The notes beneath the pieces are model-generated. The model was not told the DNA's origin. It made no database searches and saw nothing but the letters and a program-made list of their open reading frames with translations. DNA of 64,000 nucleotides from Streptomyces sp. NBC_01451. GTDB lineage: Bacteria > Actinomycetota > Actinomycetes > Streptomycetales > Streptomycetaceae. Position numbers and translations under genes: made by a program. The number at the start of each line of letters is the position of its first letter. Within the stretch, counting starts at the first letter, position 1. Shown here in pieces: positions 8,755-17,122 of the stretch. The stretch lies in NCBI RefSeq assembly GCF_036227485.1, contig NZ_CP109479.1:1612001-1676000 (forward strand), read 5' to 3'.

Positions 8755-8793
8755 GCCCAGCCCTACTCACTTCAGCTGTGTCGTGGTTGCCGC

Positions 8794-8820
8794 AAACTAT
8801 CCAGACAAGAGTGGAGTTAA
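8794..8820 (-). promoter_or_regulatory. Candidate promoter of the gluA-like gene
   Basis: On the minus strand a TTAACT box (8820-8815) and a TAGTTT box (8799-8794) are separated by 15 bp. They lie about 40 bp upstream of the ATPase start codon in an AT-richer patch. The spacing is a little short, so this is only a candidate vegetative promoter. Confidence 0.3.
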
Positions 8821-8878
8821 AGCGCGACACGCACTTTTCGGGCATTAGCCGTATTTACGCCAGATGCCCGCATCGTTC

Positions 8879-9319
8879 CTACGTCTCCGCGACCTCCGCG
8901 TACAGCTGCGACAACTCGGGAACGCCGCTGGACGCCCACTCGTGTCCGGAGGTGACGACGTCGAACTCACGGCCGGAGGACAGCCGCACGACGGGCTGGC
9001 CGTTCGCCCAGAAGTCCCAGGCGGCGCCGGGGACCGTCCGCACGATGACCGTGCCCAGATAGAGCCCCGCGTCGTTGCCGAGCCAGGACAGCGTCTCCTC
9101 GTCGTCCCGCCAGCCCGGCACCAGCTGGTCCAGCGCCTCCAACGAGGCGGCGGAGTCGTCGAGTTCGACGCCCGCCCGGTGCGCCTGGGAACGCAGCAGC
9201 TCGCACTCGGAGAGAAGCCCGGCGACCGCCTCGGAGTCGTGCTCCCCTTCGGAGAACACCGCCACACCGCGGGCGGGTCCGTGCTTCTTGCGCCAGTTGC
9301 CCAGGAAAGGGATGTTCAT
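8879..9319 (-). CDS. DUF6278-like small cytoplasmic protein
   Basis: A 146-residue protein starting MNIPFLGNWRKKHGPARG. From memory it matches a Streptomyces family catalogued as DUF6278; no function is known. It has an acidic helical centre (SECELLRSQAHRAGVELDD), a WRDDEETLSWLGNDAG segment, and a beta-rich C-terminal half (LYLGTVIVRTVPGAAWDFW, then PVVRLSSGREFDVV). No signal peptide or membrane segment is seen. It is divergent from the secreted SGNH hydrolase gene and lies upstream of, but is not obviously coupled to, the ABC ATPase gene. Confidence 0.7.
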   Translation of the reverse strand: MNIPFLGNWRKKHGPARGVAVFSEGEHDSEAVAGLLSECELLRSQAHRAGVELDDSAASLEALDQLVPGWRDDEETLSWLGNDAGLYLGTVIVRTVPGAAWDFWANGQPVVRLSSGREFDVVTSGHEWASSGVPELSQLYAEVAET

Positions 9320-9493
9320 ACGTCCAGCGTGTCATTCACACCGCCGACCGCACCACAGGGCGCGCGGGGCCGCCGGTTCCGGCCAACTTCCGTGCCCGGC
9401 CCTGTCCGGCTCACCTGCGCATTGACGGGCCCTTGCCGACTCCTTAGCTTCACACTGCACTGAACGGCTGGCCGAGCGGACCGGGGGACGGAC

Positions 9494-11305
9494 ATGCGCC
9501 GAGGTGGCCGAGGCGGGCTGGGACCGGGAGTCCGGGGTCTCTGGGGACCGGGGATCGTCCTCGCTCTGTGCGCGACGCTGACGCCCCTGTCGTCCACGGC
9601 CCACGCCACGGAGGCCCTCCCCCTCACCCGGTACTTCGACAACACCGCCGTCAGCGACGACACCCGCCCCGGGACGGCCGACTTCGACGGCTCGGGCGCC
9701 TCCGTGTCGGCCCAGGACCTGACCGCCGCGGGCTGGACGCGGGGCGGCGCCCTCACCGTCCAGGGCGCCCGGCTGAGCTGGCCGTGCCGGGAGCCGGGCG
9801 AACCGGACAACGTCCGCGCCGCCGGCCAGCCCGTACGCGTCCGCGGGGAGGGGGACGCCCTCGCGTTCCTCGTCGCCGGTACCGGCGGCGCCGACGTGAG
9901 CGGCGCGGGCACCGTCTCGTACACGGACGGCACGCGGTCCTCGTACCGGCTCACCGCCCCCGACTGGCGTGCCGGCCCCCTCGGCGCCAAGGCGGTCGCC
10001 CTGCCGCACGTGAACACGGCCACCGGCCAACTCGCCGAGAAGGCACGGCTGTACGTCGTCACCGTGCCGATCGCGCGAGGGCACCAGGTCGAATCCGTCC
10101 GTCTGCCGTACGCGGCCGACCTGCATGTGTTCGCCCTCACGGTACGGCCCGACACGGACGGCTGGACGGGGAGTTGGGCGGCGCCGACCTCGACGTACGC
10201 GACCGTCGGCCCGTGGACCGACCGGACGCTGCGGCTGGTGGTGCACACATCGGCCGGCGGGCCGCGGGTGCGGGTCCGCTTCGACAACACCTTCGCGTCG
10301 GCGCCGGTACGGATCGGCGGCGCGACGGTGGCCGTGCAGGCGGCGGGCGCCGCCGCGAGCCAGACGCCGGTGCCGCTGACGTTCCGGGGCGCGCGCGGGG
10401 CCGAACTCCCGGCCGGGGCACAGGCGTTCAGTGATCCGCTGGACTTCGCGGTGCCCGCGGACGCCAATCTGCTGGTGAGCTTCCATCTGCCGGGCACGGT
10501 GACGGCCGCGCCCCTGCACCGGCTCGCGCAGCAGCGCTCGTACGTCAGCGAGCCGGGCGACCACACGGCGGACGGCTCCCCGGCGCCGTACACCTCGACG
10601 CTGACGACGTGGCCGCTGCTGACCGGCGTGGACGTCGGTGGCGGGCCCGGGTCGGTCGTGGTGCTCGGCGACTCGATCACCGACGGGGAGCGCTCGACCG
10701 TGGACGCGAACCGGCGCTGGCCCGACGTGCTCGCCGACCGGCTGCTGGCCCAGAGCGCGGTTCCTCACTACGGCGTCCTCAACCAGGGCATCGCCGCGAA
10801 CCGCGTCCTCACCGACCGCTACCCGGGCGACGGCGTCTCCACCGACTCGGGCGGGGTGAGCGCCCTGCACCGCGTGGACCGGGATGTGCTGGCCCAGACG
10901 TCGGCGCGTACGGCGATCGTCTTCCAGGGCGTGAACGACCTGCGGACGGGCGCGTCCGCGCAGGATGTCGTCGCCGGTCTGCGGGCGCTGGCGGATCGGG
11001 TGCGGGCGCGCGGGGTGCGGGTACTGGTGGCCACGATCGGGCCGTGCGCGGGTGAGGCTCGGTGCACCTCGGTGGTCGACGGGCAGCGGGCGGCCGTGAA
11101 CACGTGGATCCGGGAGGAGGCCGCGTCGGGCACCGGCTCCGGTTCCATTTTTGACGGGGTCGTGGACTTCGACGCGGCGCTGCGGGACCCGGCGCAGCCC
11201 ACGCGGCTGCTGCCCGCGTACGACAGTGGGGACCATCTGCATCCGGGTGACGCGGGGCTCACCGCGTTGGCCGGGGCGGTTCCGTTGGGTGCGCTGGTTC
11301 CGTAG
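9494..11305 (+). CDS. Secreted SGNH/GDSL-family hydrolase
   Basis: An exported esterase or lipase-like enzyme of 603 residues. The Arg-rich N-terminus and hydrophobic segment ending STAHATEA form a signal peptide of about 37 residues. The N-terminal half is a beta-rich accessory domain. The catalytic SGNH domain occupies about residues 390-603, with block I VVLGDSITDG (Ser), block II NQGIAANR (Gly/Asn), block III GVNDL (Asn) and block V DHLHPGD (Asp and His). The ATG at 9494 is preceded by GGGGGA with a 5-nt spacer. The two-domain layout matches secreted Streptomyces SGNH proteins acting on esters or polysaccharide acetyl groups; the substrate is not deducible. Confidence 0.88.
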   Translation: MRRGGRGGLGPGVRGLWGPGIVLALCATLTPLSSTAHATEALPLTRYFDNTAVSDDTRPGTADFDGSGASVSAQDLTAAGWTRGGALTVQGARLSWPCREPGEPDNVRAAGQPVRVRGEGDALAFLVAGTGGADVSGAGTVSYTDGTRSSYRLTAPDWRAGPLGAKAVALPHVNTATGQLAEKARLYVVTVPIARGHQVESVRLPYAADLHVFALTVRPDTDGWTGSWAAPTSTYATVGPWTDRTLRLVVHTSAGGPRVRVRFDNTFASAPVRIGGATVAVQAAGAAASQTPVPLTFRGARGAELPAGAQAFSDPLDFAVPADANLLVSFHLPGTVTAAPLHRLAQQRSYVSEPGDHTADGSPAPYTSTLTTWPLLTGVDVGGGPGSVVVLGDSITDGERSTVDANRRWPDVLADRLLAQSAVPHYGVLNQGIAANRVLTDRYPGDGVSTDSGGVSALHRVDRDVLAQTSARTAIVFQGVNDLRTGASAQDVVAGLRALADRVRARGVRVLVATIGPCAGEARCTSVVDGQRAAVNTWIREEAASGTGSGSIFDGVVDFDAALRDPAQPTRLLPAYDSGDHLHPGDAGLTALAGAVPLGALVP

Positions 11306-11325
11306 GGCACCTGGGTCGGGCCGCC

Positions 11326-11375
11326 GTCCCCGGGGACTCCGCCCCCAGACGCCCGTCCGCGCTGAACATGCATGT
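11326..11375. terminator. Palindromic region between convergent genes
   Basis: The 110-bp gap between the convergent SGNH hydrolase and exonuclease III genes contains two perfect palindromes: GTCCCCGGGGAC at 11326-11337 and ACATGCATGT about 30 bp further on. Either could fold as part of a bidirectional terminator. No T-run follows, so the call is weak. Confidence 0.25.
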
Positions 11376-11415
11376 CCGGCGCTGAGCAGGCCCCCGGACC
11401 CGGAGAACAGGTCTC

Positions 11416-12195
11416 CTACACCTCCAGGTCCACCACCACAGGGGCGTGGTCCGACGCGCCCTTGCCCTTCCGCTCCTCGCGGTCCACGTACGCGTCCTTC
11501 ACCGCCTGGGCGAACGGCTCGTTGCCGTAGACCAGGTCGATGCGCATGCCCCGGTTCTTGGGGAAGCAGAGCTGGCGGTAGTCCCAGTACGTGTACGGGT
11601 GGTCGTACTTCAGGGGACGGGGGACCACATCCGTCAGGCCCGTCTCACGCAGGGCGGCGAGGGCGGCGCGCTCGGGCGGGGTGATGTGGGTGAGGCCCTC
11701 GAAGGCGGCCAGGTCGTAGACGTCGTCGTCCGTCGGGGCCACGTTGTAGTCGCCCAGGACGGCGAACGGGCGGCTGCCTGCCGCGTCGGCCGCGACCGCC
11801 GCCTTCAGTGCCTCGAACCAGCTGAGCTTGTAGGCGTAGTGGGGGTGGGCCACCTCGCGGCCGTTCGGCACGTACACCGACCAGACGCGGACCGGGCCGC
11901 AGGTCGCGGAGACGGCACGGGGCTCCTCGACTCCCTCGTAGCCGGGGTCGCCGGGCAGGCCCCGCACGACGTCCTCCAGGCCCACGCGGGAGATCACCGC
12001 GACGCCGTTCCACCTGCCGGTCGCGTTGACCGCCACCTCGTAGCCCAGCTCGCGCAGCTGGTCGGACGGGAACTGTTCGGCGGCCACCTTGGCCTCCTGG
12101 AGGCACAGCACATCCGTGCCGGTGCTCTCCAGCCAGGCCAGCAGCCTTGGCAGGCGGGCGGTGATCGAGTTCACGTTCCAGGTCGCGATACGCAT
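11416..12195 (-). CDS. xthA: Exodeoxyribonuclease III / AP endonuclease
   Basis: A DNA repair nuclease that cuts 5' to abasic sites and removes 3'-blocked ends; 259 residues, full length. The EEP-fold motifs are intact: MRIATWNVNSI at the start, LQEAKV with the metal-binding Glu near residue 35, the GDYNVAPTDDDV Asp/Asn pair, and GMRIDLVYGN followed by GASDHAPVVVDLEV with the catalytic Asp-His. I chose the internal ATG at 12195 because the family always begins at MRIATWN; the frame's extension to 12225 adds ten unrelated residues. It is adjacent to, and may be co-transcribed with, the MBL hydrolase upstream. Confidence 0.92.
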   Translation of the reverse strand: MRIATWNVNSITARLPRLLAWLESTGTDVLCLQEAKVAAEQFPSDQLRELGYEVAVNATGRWNGVAVISRVGLEDVVRGLPGDPGYEGVEEPRAVSATCGPVRVWSVYVPNGREVAHPHYAYKLSWFEALKAAVAADAAGSRPFAVLGDYNVAPTDDDVYDLAAFEGLTHITPPERAALAALRETGLTDVVPRPLKYDHPYTYWDYRQLCFPKNRGMRIDLVYGNEPFAQAVKDAYVDREERKGKGASDHAPVVVDLEV

Positions 12196-12232
12196 GCCCC
12201 ACAACCTACCCGCCGGGTCTGACAACCCCGTC

Positions 12233-12865
12233 TCAGACCTCCGCCGACGCTCCCGGCGTCAGCCGCACGTGCTCGGCGCCGCCGAGGCCCCCGACCAGCC
12301 GGTCGTAGATCGGAAGGGCGAGGTCCGTGAGCAGGGCGTCGTGGATGTCGTACGCGCGCCGCGGCTTGACCTCGCGGACGTAGTCGACGACCTCGGAGAG
12401 CTTGTTCCAGGGGGCCATGACGGGGAGCAGCAGCGTGTCGACCGGCTGGTCGGGGACGGTGAGGGCGTCGCCGGGGTGGAAGACGGCGCCGTCGACGAGA
12501 TAGCCGACGTTCGTGATGCGCGGGATGTCCGGGTGGATCACGGCGTGCAGTTCGCCGTGGACCTGTACGTCGAAACCCGCGGCGGTGAACGTGTCGCCGT
12601 GGCCGACGGTGTGGACGCGGCCCGGGAAGGCGGCGGAGAGCTGGTCAGCGACCGCGGCGAGGGTCCAGATCTCGGCGGCCGGGTTCGCGTCGAGGGCGGC
12701 GCGCAGGCGTCCCTCGTCGAAGTGGTCCACGTGCTCGTGCGTGACCAGGATCGCGTCGGCACCGGCCGCGGCGTCCTCCTCGCTGAATCCCCCGGGGTCG
12801 AGGACGAGCGTCTGCCCGTTCTTCTCCAGACGGATGCAGGCGTGCGACTTCTTCGTGAGCTTCAT
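12233..12865 (-). CDS. MBL-fold metal-dependent hydrolase (UlaG-like)
   Basis: A single-domain metallo-beta-lactamase-fold hydrolase of 210 residues. The metal motif HEHVDHF is at residues 47-53, and the later ligands appear as VHGELHAV (His), FHPGDAL (Asp) and YDIHDALL (His). It resembles the YtkL/UlaG group of stand-alone hydrolases, whose in vivo substrates are mostly unknown. The start ATG at 12865 has a GGATGGA-like ribosome site. It ends 37 bp before the xthA start on the same strand, so the two could form a short operon. No signal peptide is present. Confidence 0.85.
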   Translation of the reverse strand: MKLTKKSHACIRLEKNGQTLVLDPGGFSEEDAAAGADAILVTHEHVDHFDEGRLRAALDANPAAEIWTLAAVADQLSAAFPGRVHTVGHGDTFTAAGFDVQVHGELHAVIHPDIPRITNVGYLVDGAVFHPGDALTVPDQPVDTLLLPVMAPWNKLSEVVDYVREVKPRRAYDIHDALLTDLALPIYDRLVGGLGGAEHVRLTPGASAEV

Positions 12866-12984
12866 ACGTCCATCCTGCCGCGCGGGCCCGGACCGTGAGC
12901 GGCTGGGGCTGGTGCTTTCACCACCAGGCTCGGGGCCGCCCCTCACCTGCCGGGGGTCGTCCCTCAAGCGTCGCCCGGCAAGGG

Positions 12985-14280
12985 TCACGCCTCGGGCGTC
13001 GTCTCCTCGCGGATGACCCGCTGGGCCACCTTGAACGCGCTGTTCGCGGCCGGCACCCCGCAGTAGACGGCGGCCTGGAGCAGCACTTCCTTGATCTCGA
13101 CCGGGGTGAGGCCGTTGCGCAGGGCGGCGCGGGTGTGGAAGGCGAGTTCGTCGAGATGACCGCCCGCGACGAGGGCCGTGAGGGTGACACAGCTGCGGGA
13201 ACGCCGGTCGAGGCCGGGCCGGTTCCAGATCTCGCCCCACGCGTATCGGGTGATGAAGTCCTGGAAGTCCCCGGAGAACTCGTCCGCCTGCGTGAGCGCC
13301 CGGTCGACGTGCGCGTCGCCGAGCACCTCACGCCGGACCTTCATCCCGGCGTCGTACTGGTCCGGACGGCCCGGCGCCTCGGGCTGCGGGACGGGCGGCG
13401 CTATCTCCGCGATGGGGGTGATCGGCTGCGGTGCGGTCAGGACCGCCCTGGCCGGGACCGCCGAGACGGCCGTCTGGCCGGTTCCGGTGTCGTACGCGGG
13501 CTGCCAGGCCGTCGAGAAGTGGCGTACGAGAAGGTCGGTGACGGCCGCGGGCTGCTCGACCGGCACCAGGTGGGAGGCGCCGGGCACCACCGCGAGGCGG
13601 GCGTCCGGGATACCGGCGACCAGGGTGCGGGCCTCGGCGGGGCCGGTGACCTGGTCGTCGGACCCGACGAGGACGAGGGTCGGCACGCCGACGCGCCCCA
13701 GTTCGCCCCGTACGTCGAAGGAGGCGAGCGACTCGCAGGCCGCGATGTAGCAGCCGGGGTCGGTGGTGCGGACCATCTGCACGGCCCACTCGGTGATCGC
13801 GGGCTGCGCGGCGGCGAAGCCGCTGGTGAACCAGCGCTCGGGAGAGGTGCGCGCGATGGGGCCGAGCCCGTTCGTCCGGACGATCACCCCGCGCTGACGG
13901 AACTCGTCGGCCGTCCCGAACCGCGGCGAGGCGGCGATCAGCGCGAGCGAGGCCAGCCGCTCCGGGTGGCGCAGCGCCAGTTCGGCGCCGATCGCACCGC
14001 CGAGCGCACAGCCCGCGTAGCCGAAGCGCTGCACGCCGGCCGCGTCGAGCGTGGCGAGCAGCCGGGTGGCCAGGTCGGCGACCGACCCGGCGGGATGCGC
14101 GGGGGCGCCACCGTGCCCGGGCAGGTCGAAACGGAACACCCGCCACTGCTTCACCAGCTCCGGCACCTGCCGGTCCCACATGTGCCATGTGGTACCCAGT
14201 GAGGGACCGAGGATCAGGACCGGGGCGTCTTCTGGCCCGTCAAAGCGGTATTGCAGGGTGTTCATCGGTGTCTCACTCAC
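12985..14280 (-). CDS. pcaL: Fused 3-oxoadipate enol-lactonase / 4-carboxymuconolactone decarboxylase
   Basis: A bifunctional protocatechuate-branch enzyme of the beta-ketoadipate pathway, 431 residues. Residues 1-270 are an alpha/beta-hydrolase (PcaD) with LGPSLGTTWHMWD, a nucleophile elbow GCALGG in which Cys stands where Ser is usual, and a catalytic His in PGASHLVPVE. The rest is a carboxymuconolactone decarboxylase (PcaC) with GEIWNRPGLDRRSRS and HTRAALRNGLT. The start is GTG at 14280, with GAGAGG 9 nt upstream. Its first ~28 codons form the left copy of the long direct repeat flanking the island, so this 5' end was probably supplied by the incoming element. Upstream DNA changes to island sequence near 14303. 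Confidence 0.92.
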   Translation of the reverse strand: MSETPMNTLQYRFDGPEDAPVLILGPSLGTTWHMWDRQVPELVKQWRVFRFDLPGHGGAPAHPAGSVADLATRLLATLDAAGVQRFGYAGCALGGAIGAELALRHPERLASLALIAASPRFGTADEFRQRGVIVRTNGLGPIARTSPERWFTSGFAAAQPAITEWAVQMVRTTDPGCYIAACESLASFDVRGELGRVGVPTLVLVGSDDQVTGPAEARTLVAGIPDARLAVVPGASHLVPVEQPAAVTDLLVRHFSTAWQPAYDTGTGQTAVSAVPARAVLTAPQPITPIAEIAPPVPQPEAPGRPDQYDAGMKVRREVLGDAHVDRALTQADEFSGDFQDFITRYAWGEIWNRPGLDRRSRSCVTLTALVAGGHLDELAFHTRAALRNGLTPVEIKEVLLQAAVYCGVPAANSAFKVAQRVIREETTPEA

Positions 14281-14303
14281 CCGCCTGACCCTCTCATCTG
14301 TCA
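14184..14303. repeat. Left junction repeat (attL-like), 5' end of pcaL
   Basis: This segment and 62200-62322 are direct repeats. Across the first 79 bp I count 9 mismatches, including an identical 17-bp run beginning GGCCCGTCAAAGC and an identical 13-bp run GTACCCAGTGAGG. Weaker similarity continues about 40 bp further, past the GTG start. Homology stops abruptly just beyond the codons for TTWH of PcaL, and on the other side at 14303 where a truncated conjugation gene begins. Confidence 0.8.
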
Positions 14304-14307
14304 CCTG

Positions 14308-14736
14308 CAGAGCTACCGGCAGGGTCAGAAAGTCTGGGGCGACGCCGGCATGGACGCCATGTGGTCCGCCTCCACGATCAAGGTCATCGGGTCCGGCATC
14401 GACGACCCCGACTTCGCCGACAAGCTGTCCCGCCTGATCGGTGACCACGACGTCGAGACCACCTCCACCTCGACCTCCGAATCCGGCAAATCCACGTCCG
14501 TCAGCATGCGGCAAGAACGCATCCTGGCCGCCGACGCCATCCGCGCCCTACCCAAGGGCACCGCGCTCGCATTCGCCACCGGCATGCGCGCGGCCATGCT
14601 CGACCTGCGCCCCTGGTATCTCGAGCCCGGCGCCAGCGAACTCTCCGCCGCCTCCGCCCGCGCGTCCAAGGGCATCACCGATCGCGCCGTCGCCAAGGCC
14701 GCCCCGAAGCAGACCGACTTCGGCACCACCGCCTAG
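14308..14736 (+). pseudogene. Truncated conjugative coupling protein (TraG/VirD4/TraM-like), C-terminal part
   Basis: Only the last ~142 codons remain of what was probably a large membrane ATPase that delivers DNA to a conjugation channel. The surviving sequence (GQKVWGDAGMDAMWSAS, then KVIGSGIDDPDFADKLS) matches, from memory, the C-terminal end of actinobacterial TraM/VirD4-type coupling proteins, including the DDPDFADKLSRLIG segment that follows the last ATPase motif. Walker A and B are gone. The break coincides with the left island junction, so the gene was cut at or after integration. No start codon with a ribosome site serves the fragment. Confidence 0.7.
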
Positions 14737-14781
14737 TCCGCGCGCCCCTTCTCCCCACTCAACTCGCCCACGGAGGCGCAC

Positions 14782-15279
14782 ATTCACACCTACGAGCCCG
14801 CCGACCTGGACGACATGGAGCCGCACGAAGCCGTAGATGCCGTCATCGCCGACATGCGCGACCACCGCATCACCGGTGACGGAAGCGGCCTGTTCACCGC
14901 CACCCGCCACATCGGCCTGCTCTGCCATCTGGCCGCCCGCATGGCCGCCGACGCCGAGTACCAGCTCGCTCCGAACATCGCCGGCATCCCTCCGGCCGAG
15001 GCCCTGGGGCTGACGACCGGGCACCTGGGACGGGCCATCGCCCACTACACCCAGGCCCTCGCCCCGCTCGTCACCCTCGCCCAGCCCGGCGGACAGACAA
15101 CGCTCCACAAACAGCTCGACGCGATCGACCAGCACAGCCGCCTGCGCGTCCACCTCGACGACGCCGGTCAGGACCTGGCAGCGGCCCGCGCCTGCCTTGG
15201 TGCGCCCCGCCGTCCCGCGACACCGAGCACGAGCGCCGGCGTCCCCGTGCCGGTTCCGGCCGTACGGCGCCGCTCATGA
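14782..15279 (+). CDS. Plasmid/ICE-type hypothetical protein, apparent ATT start
   Basis: A protein of about 165 residues with no known domain. It is helical and Asp/His-rich near the start (PHEAVDAVIADMRDHRITGDG), has an Ala-rich centre, and ends in a Pro/Arg tail. A perfect GGAGG (14772-14776) sits 5 nt upstream of ATT at 14782, and the frame is open from there (HTYEPADLDDM) to the first ATG at 14815, which itself lacks a ribosome site. I therefore place the start at ATT, a rare but real initiation codon; decay of an ATG is the alternative. It overlaps the next gene by ATGA, indicating coupling. Confidence 0.6.
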   Translation: MHTYEPADLDDMEPHEAVDAVIADMRDHRITGDGSGLFTATRHIGLLCHLAARMAADAEYQLAPNIAGIPPAEALGLTTGHLGRAIAHYTQALAPLVTLAQPGGQTTLHKQLDAIDQHSRLRVHLDDAGQDLAAARACLGAPRRPATPSTSAGVPVPVPAVRRRS

Positions 15280-16040
15280 CCACGCCGCCCACCGAATCCC
15301 TGCTGTTCGACGTGCCACCACCGCCGACACCCGTCGAGCGCCTGCTCCACCTCGCCGATCAATACACCCGTCACAACGACGCGCTCGACATCCTCCTTGG
15401 CACTGCGACCGAGCCCGAGCTGCAGGCCCACGTCGCCTCCGCACAGCGCCTGGCGTCCGACACCCGCATCGCCGTCAAAGCCATCCACGATGAACGGCTT
15501 TACGAGAGCACGGAGTTGACAGAGTGCGTGCTGCGGCTGAAACAGCTCGCCTTTCTCAGCACCGCGTCAGCCGACCACGGCGTCCAGGCCGCTCGTGAGC
15601 TGACCGCCCTGGCTCCCGAAGCCGCGTTCGGCTGCGCCGCAGCTCTCGCCGCACAGACACGGCGACGTCACTGGTCGACCGCCATCGCACCGGATGAACG
15701 GCTCACTGCCACCCAGCGCACTGCCCTCGCGGAGATCGCCTGCGGGCATGTCGTGGCCAGCAGCTCCCTGGGGCGGGAGTTCACGCGTTCCCGGGAGCCC
15801 AAGGTCCTGATGAGCACGCTGCGGGCCCTGGAGTCGAAGGACCTTGCCGAACGGACCCCGAACTCCGCTCTCGGTGCCTACATCGGCGGCCCGCCGCAGG
15901 ACCGCGTGCGCCTCACACCAGCAGGCATCACCGCCCTCGCCTCCGTCATCGGACTACCCCCGACAGGACCAGGTACCGCCCCCGGCACGACGCCCCGCCC
16001 GATCCCCACCGCCACTCAAGCAACCACCCGAAGCCGCTGA
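15276..16040 (+). CDS. Plasmid/ICE-type protein with C-terminal winged-helix-like domain
   Basis: A protein of 254 residues starting MTTPPTESLLFDVPPPP. The N-terminal ~130 residues are helical (VERLLHLADQYTRHNDALDILLG, quoted here only in outline). The C-terminal part (LTATQRTALAEIACGH, then FTRSREPKVLMSTLRALE, then RVRLTPAGITAL) has the helix-helix-helix-wing order of a MarR-type winged helix, so DNA binding is likely. Its ATG overlaps the upstream stop by four bases. A shortened relative of its N-terminus appears at 16916. Function within the element is unknown; genes of this kind cluster with conjugation or replication functions in Streptomyces elements. Confidence 0.65.
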   Translation: MTTPPTESLLFDVPPPPTPVERLLHLADQYTRHNDALDILLGTATEPELQAHVASAQRLASDTRIAVKAIHDERLYESTELTECVLRLKQLAFLSTASADHGVQAARELTALAPEAAFGCAAALAAQTRRRHWSTAIAPDERLTATQRTALAEIACGHVVASSSLGREFTRSREPKVLMSTLRALESKDLAERTPNSALGAYIGGPPQDRVRLTPAGITALASVIGLPPTGPGTAPGTTPRPIPTATQATTRSR

Positions 16041-16064
16041 ACCGCCGTCCCCAGGAGCCATCCC

Positions 16065-16919
16065 ATCTCCACGCCCCCGCCCGACCTGAATGAACAAGTC
16101 CGCCAGCTCCGTCAACTGGCCCGAGACTTCGAAGCCCTCCGCGCACGCGTACGCAACGTCTCCTACATCCCCGGCACGGACGCGCTGCACCGAATCAGCC
16201 CTCTCCTGCTCAAGGCACAGAACCTCACGGCCACCGCCCTGCTGCGTCTGACTGCCCTCGACAACAGCACGTACACCAACATCGCCGGCAGCCGCGCCGG
16301 CCTGGAGCTGATGGCCTCGGTAGTGTCCGCTTCTTCGCTAGCCGGCAACGACATCGCCAACGCGCTGTTCGCCAACCCCTACGAGGGCGCGGAGTTCTCT
16401 GGCTACGTGGCCGACGACGAGGCGGTGCGCACCGCACGGCACGCCGAGGCCATTCCGCGTATGACCGGGCACCTCGACGATGCCGCCCACCAGCTCGACC
16501 TGAGCGCGACTGGGTGCCACTACCTCGCCCACGGCATCACCGAAGACCTGGCATCCATGCAGGATCACACGGCGGCATCCGCACAGCAGACGACCGGCCT
16601 CGCACTCACCGCCGCCCAATACGACGCCCTCAAGTCCCTCCTGGGAGGCGGACGGCTGTATGAGAGTTCACAACGCGGGCTGGGCGTCACCCGCGTCGCC
16701 ACCGACGACGGCACCCGCGTCTCCATCGCCACCTACCAGGCTCTGTCCAAACGCGGACTCGTCACCGCCGACACCAGCACCTCGCTGTACCACGGCCAAA
16801 AAATCACCGTCACCGAGGACGGGCACCGGGCCCTGACGCAGCCGCGTCACCGAGCCGCGCTGCCGACCGCAGCGGCCACTGCGCCCAAGGCCGCCGTGGC
16901 GCAGGGAGCACGCCGGTGA
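16065..16919 (+). CDS. Plasmid/ICE-type winged-helix-like protein, apparent ATC start
   Basis: A protein of about 284 residues related in layout to the gene before it: a helical N-terminal two thirds, then LTAAQYDALKSLLGGGRLY and KITVTEDGHRAL, again resembling a winged helix. No ATG or GTG occurs in frame before 16311, yet coding bias and sensible protein sequence (PPPDLNEQVRQLRQLARDFE) extend back to 16065. There ATC follows AGGAG (16053-16057) by 7 nt. I take ATC as the start codon, or as an ATG that mutated. It is the second gene of this cluster with that feature. Its TGA overlaps the GTG of the next frame. Confidence 0.6.
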   Translation: MSTPPPDLNEQVRQLRQLARDFEALRARVRNVSYIPGTDALHRISPLLLKAQNLTATALLRLTALDNSTYTNIAGSRAGLELMASVVSASSLAGNDIANALFANPYEGAEFSGYVADDEAVRTARHAEAIPRMTGHLDDAAHQLDLSATGCHYLAHGITEDLASMQDHTAASAQQTTGLALTAAQYDALKSLLGGGRLYESSQRGLGVTRVATDDGTRVSIATYQALSKRGLVTADTSTSLYHGQKITVTEDGHRALTQPRHRAALPTAAATAPKAAVAQGARR

Positions 16920-17122
16920 CGTCTTACGATGCCCCTGAACGCCTGCTGGCCCTCGGCACCGCATACACCAGCCACCACGACGCACTCTCCGGCCTGCTGC
17001 ACAGCGGCAACCGGGCCGTCGTGGTCGAGGGCTTGGGGAACGGCGTGGTCGACGGCTGTTCTCCTTGGGCCCGCCGGGGTGAAGTCGAACCGGTGCAGGA
17101 CGACTTCGGGCTGGCTTCTTGA
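16916..17122 (+). CDS. Short truncated paralogue fused to unrelated tail
   Basis: A frame of 68 residues. Its first ~38 residues (PERLLALGTAYTSHHDALSG) resemble the N-terminus of the protein encoded at 15276. The remainder (EGLGNGVVDGCSPWARRGEV) has no such similarity and reads like out-of-frame or recombined sequence. It probably records a deletion that joined the start of a paralogue to the region just upstream of the methyltransferase. GTG overlaps the preceding stop, and its own TGA overlaps the TTG start of the next gene, so it may still serve as a translational bridge. Confidence 0.45.
   Translation: MTSYDAPERLLALGTAYTSHHDALSGLLHSGNRAVVVEGLGNGVVDGCSPWARRGEVEPVQDDFGLAS

Noticed and set aside
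16311..16919. ATG at 16311 as the start of the second winged-helix-like gene
   Set aside because: Coding bias and sensible protein sequence extend 82 codons further upstream to a proper ribosome site.
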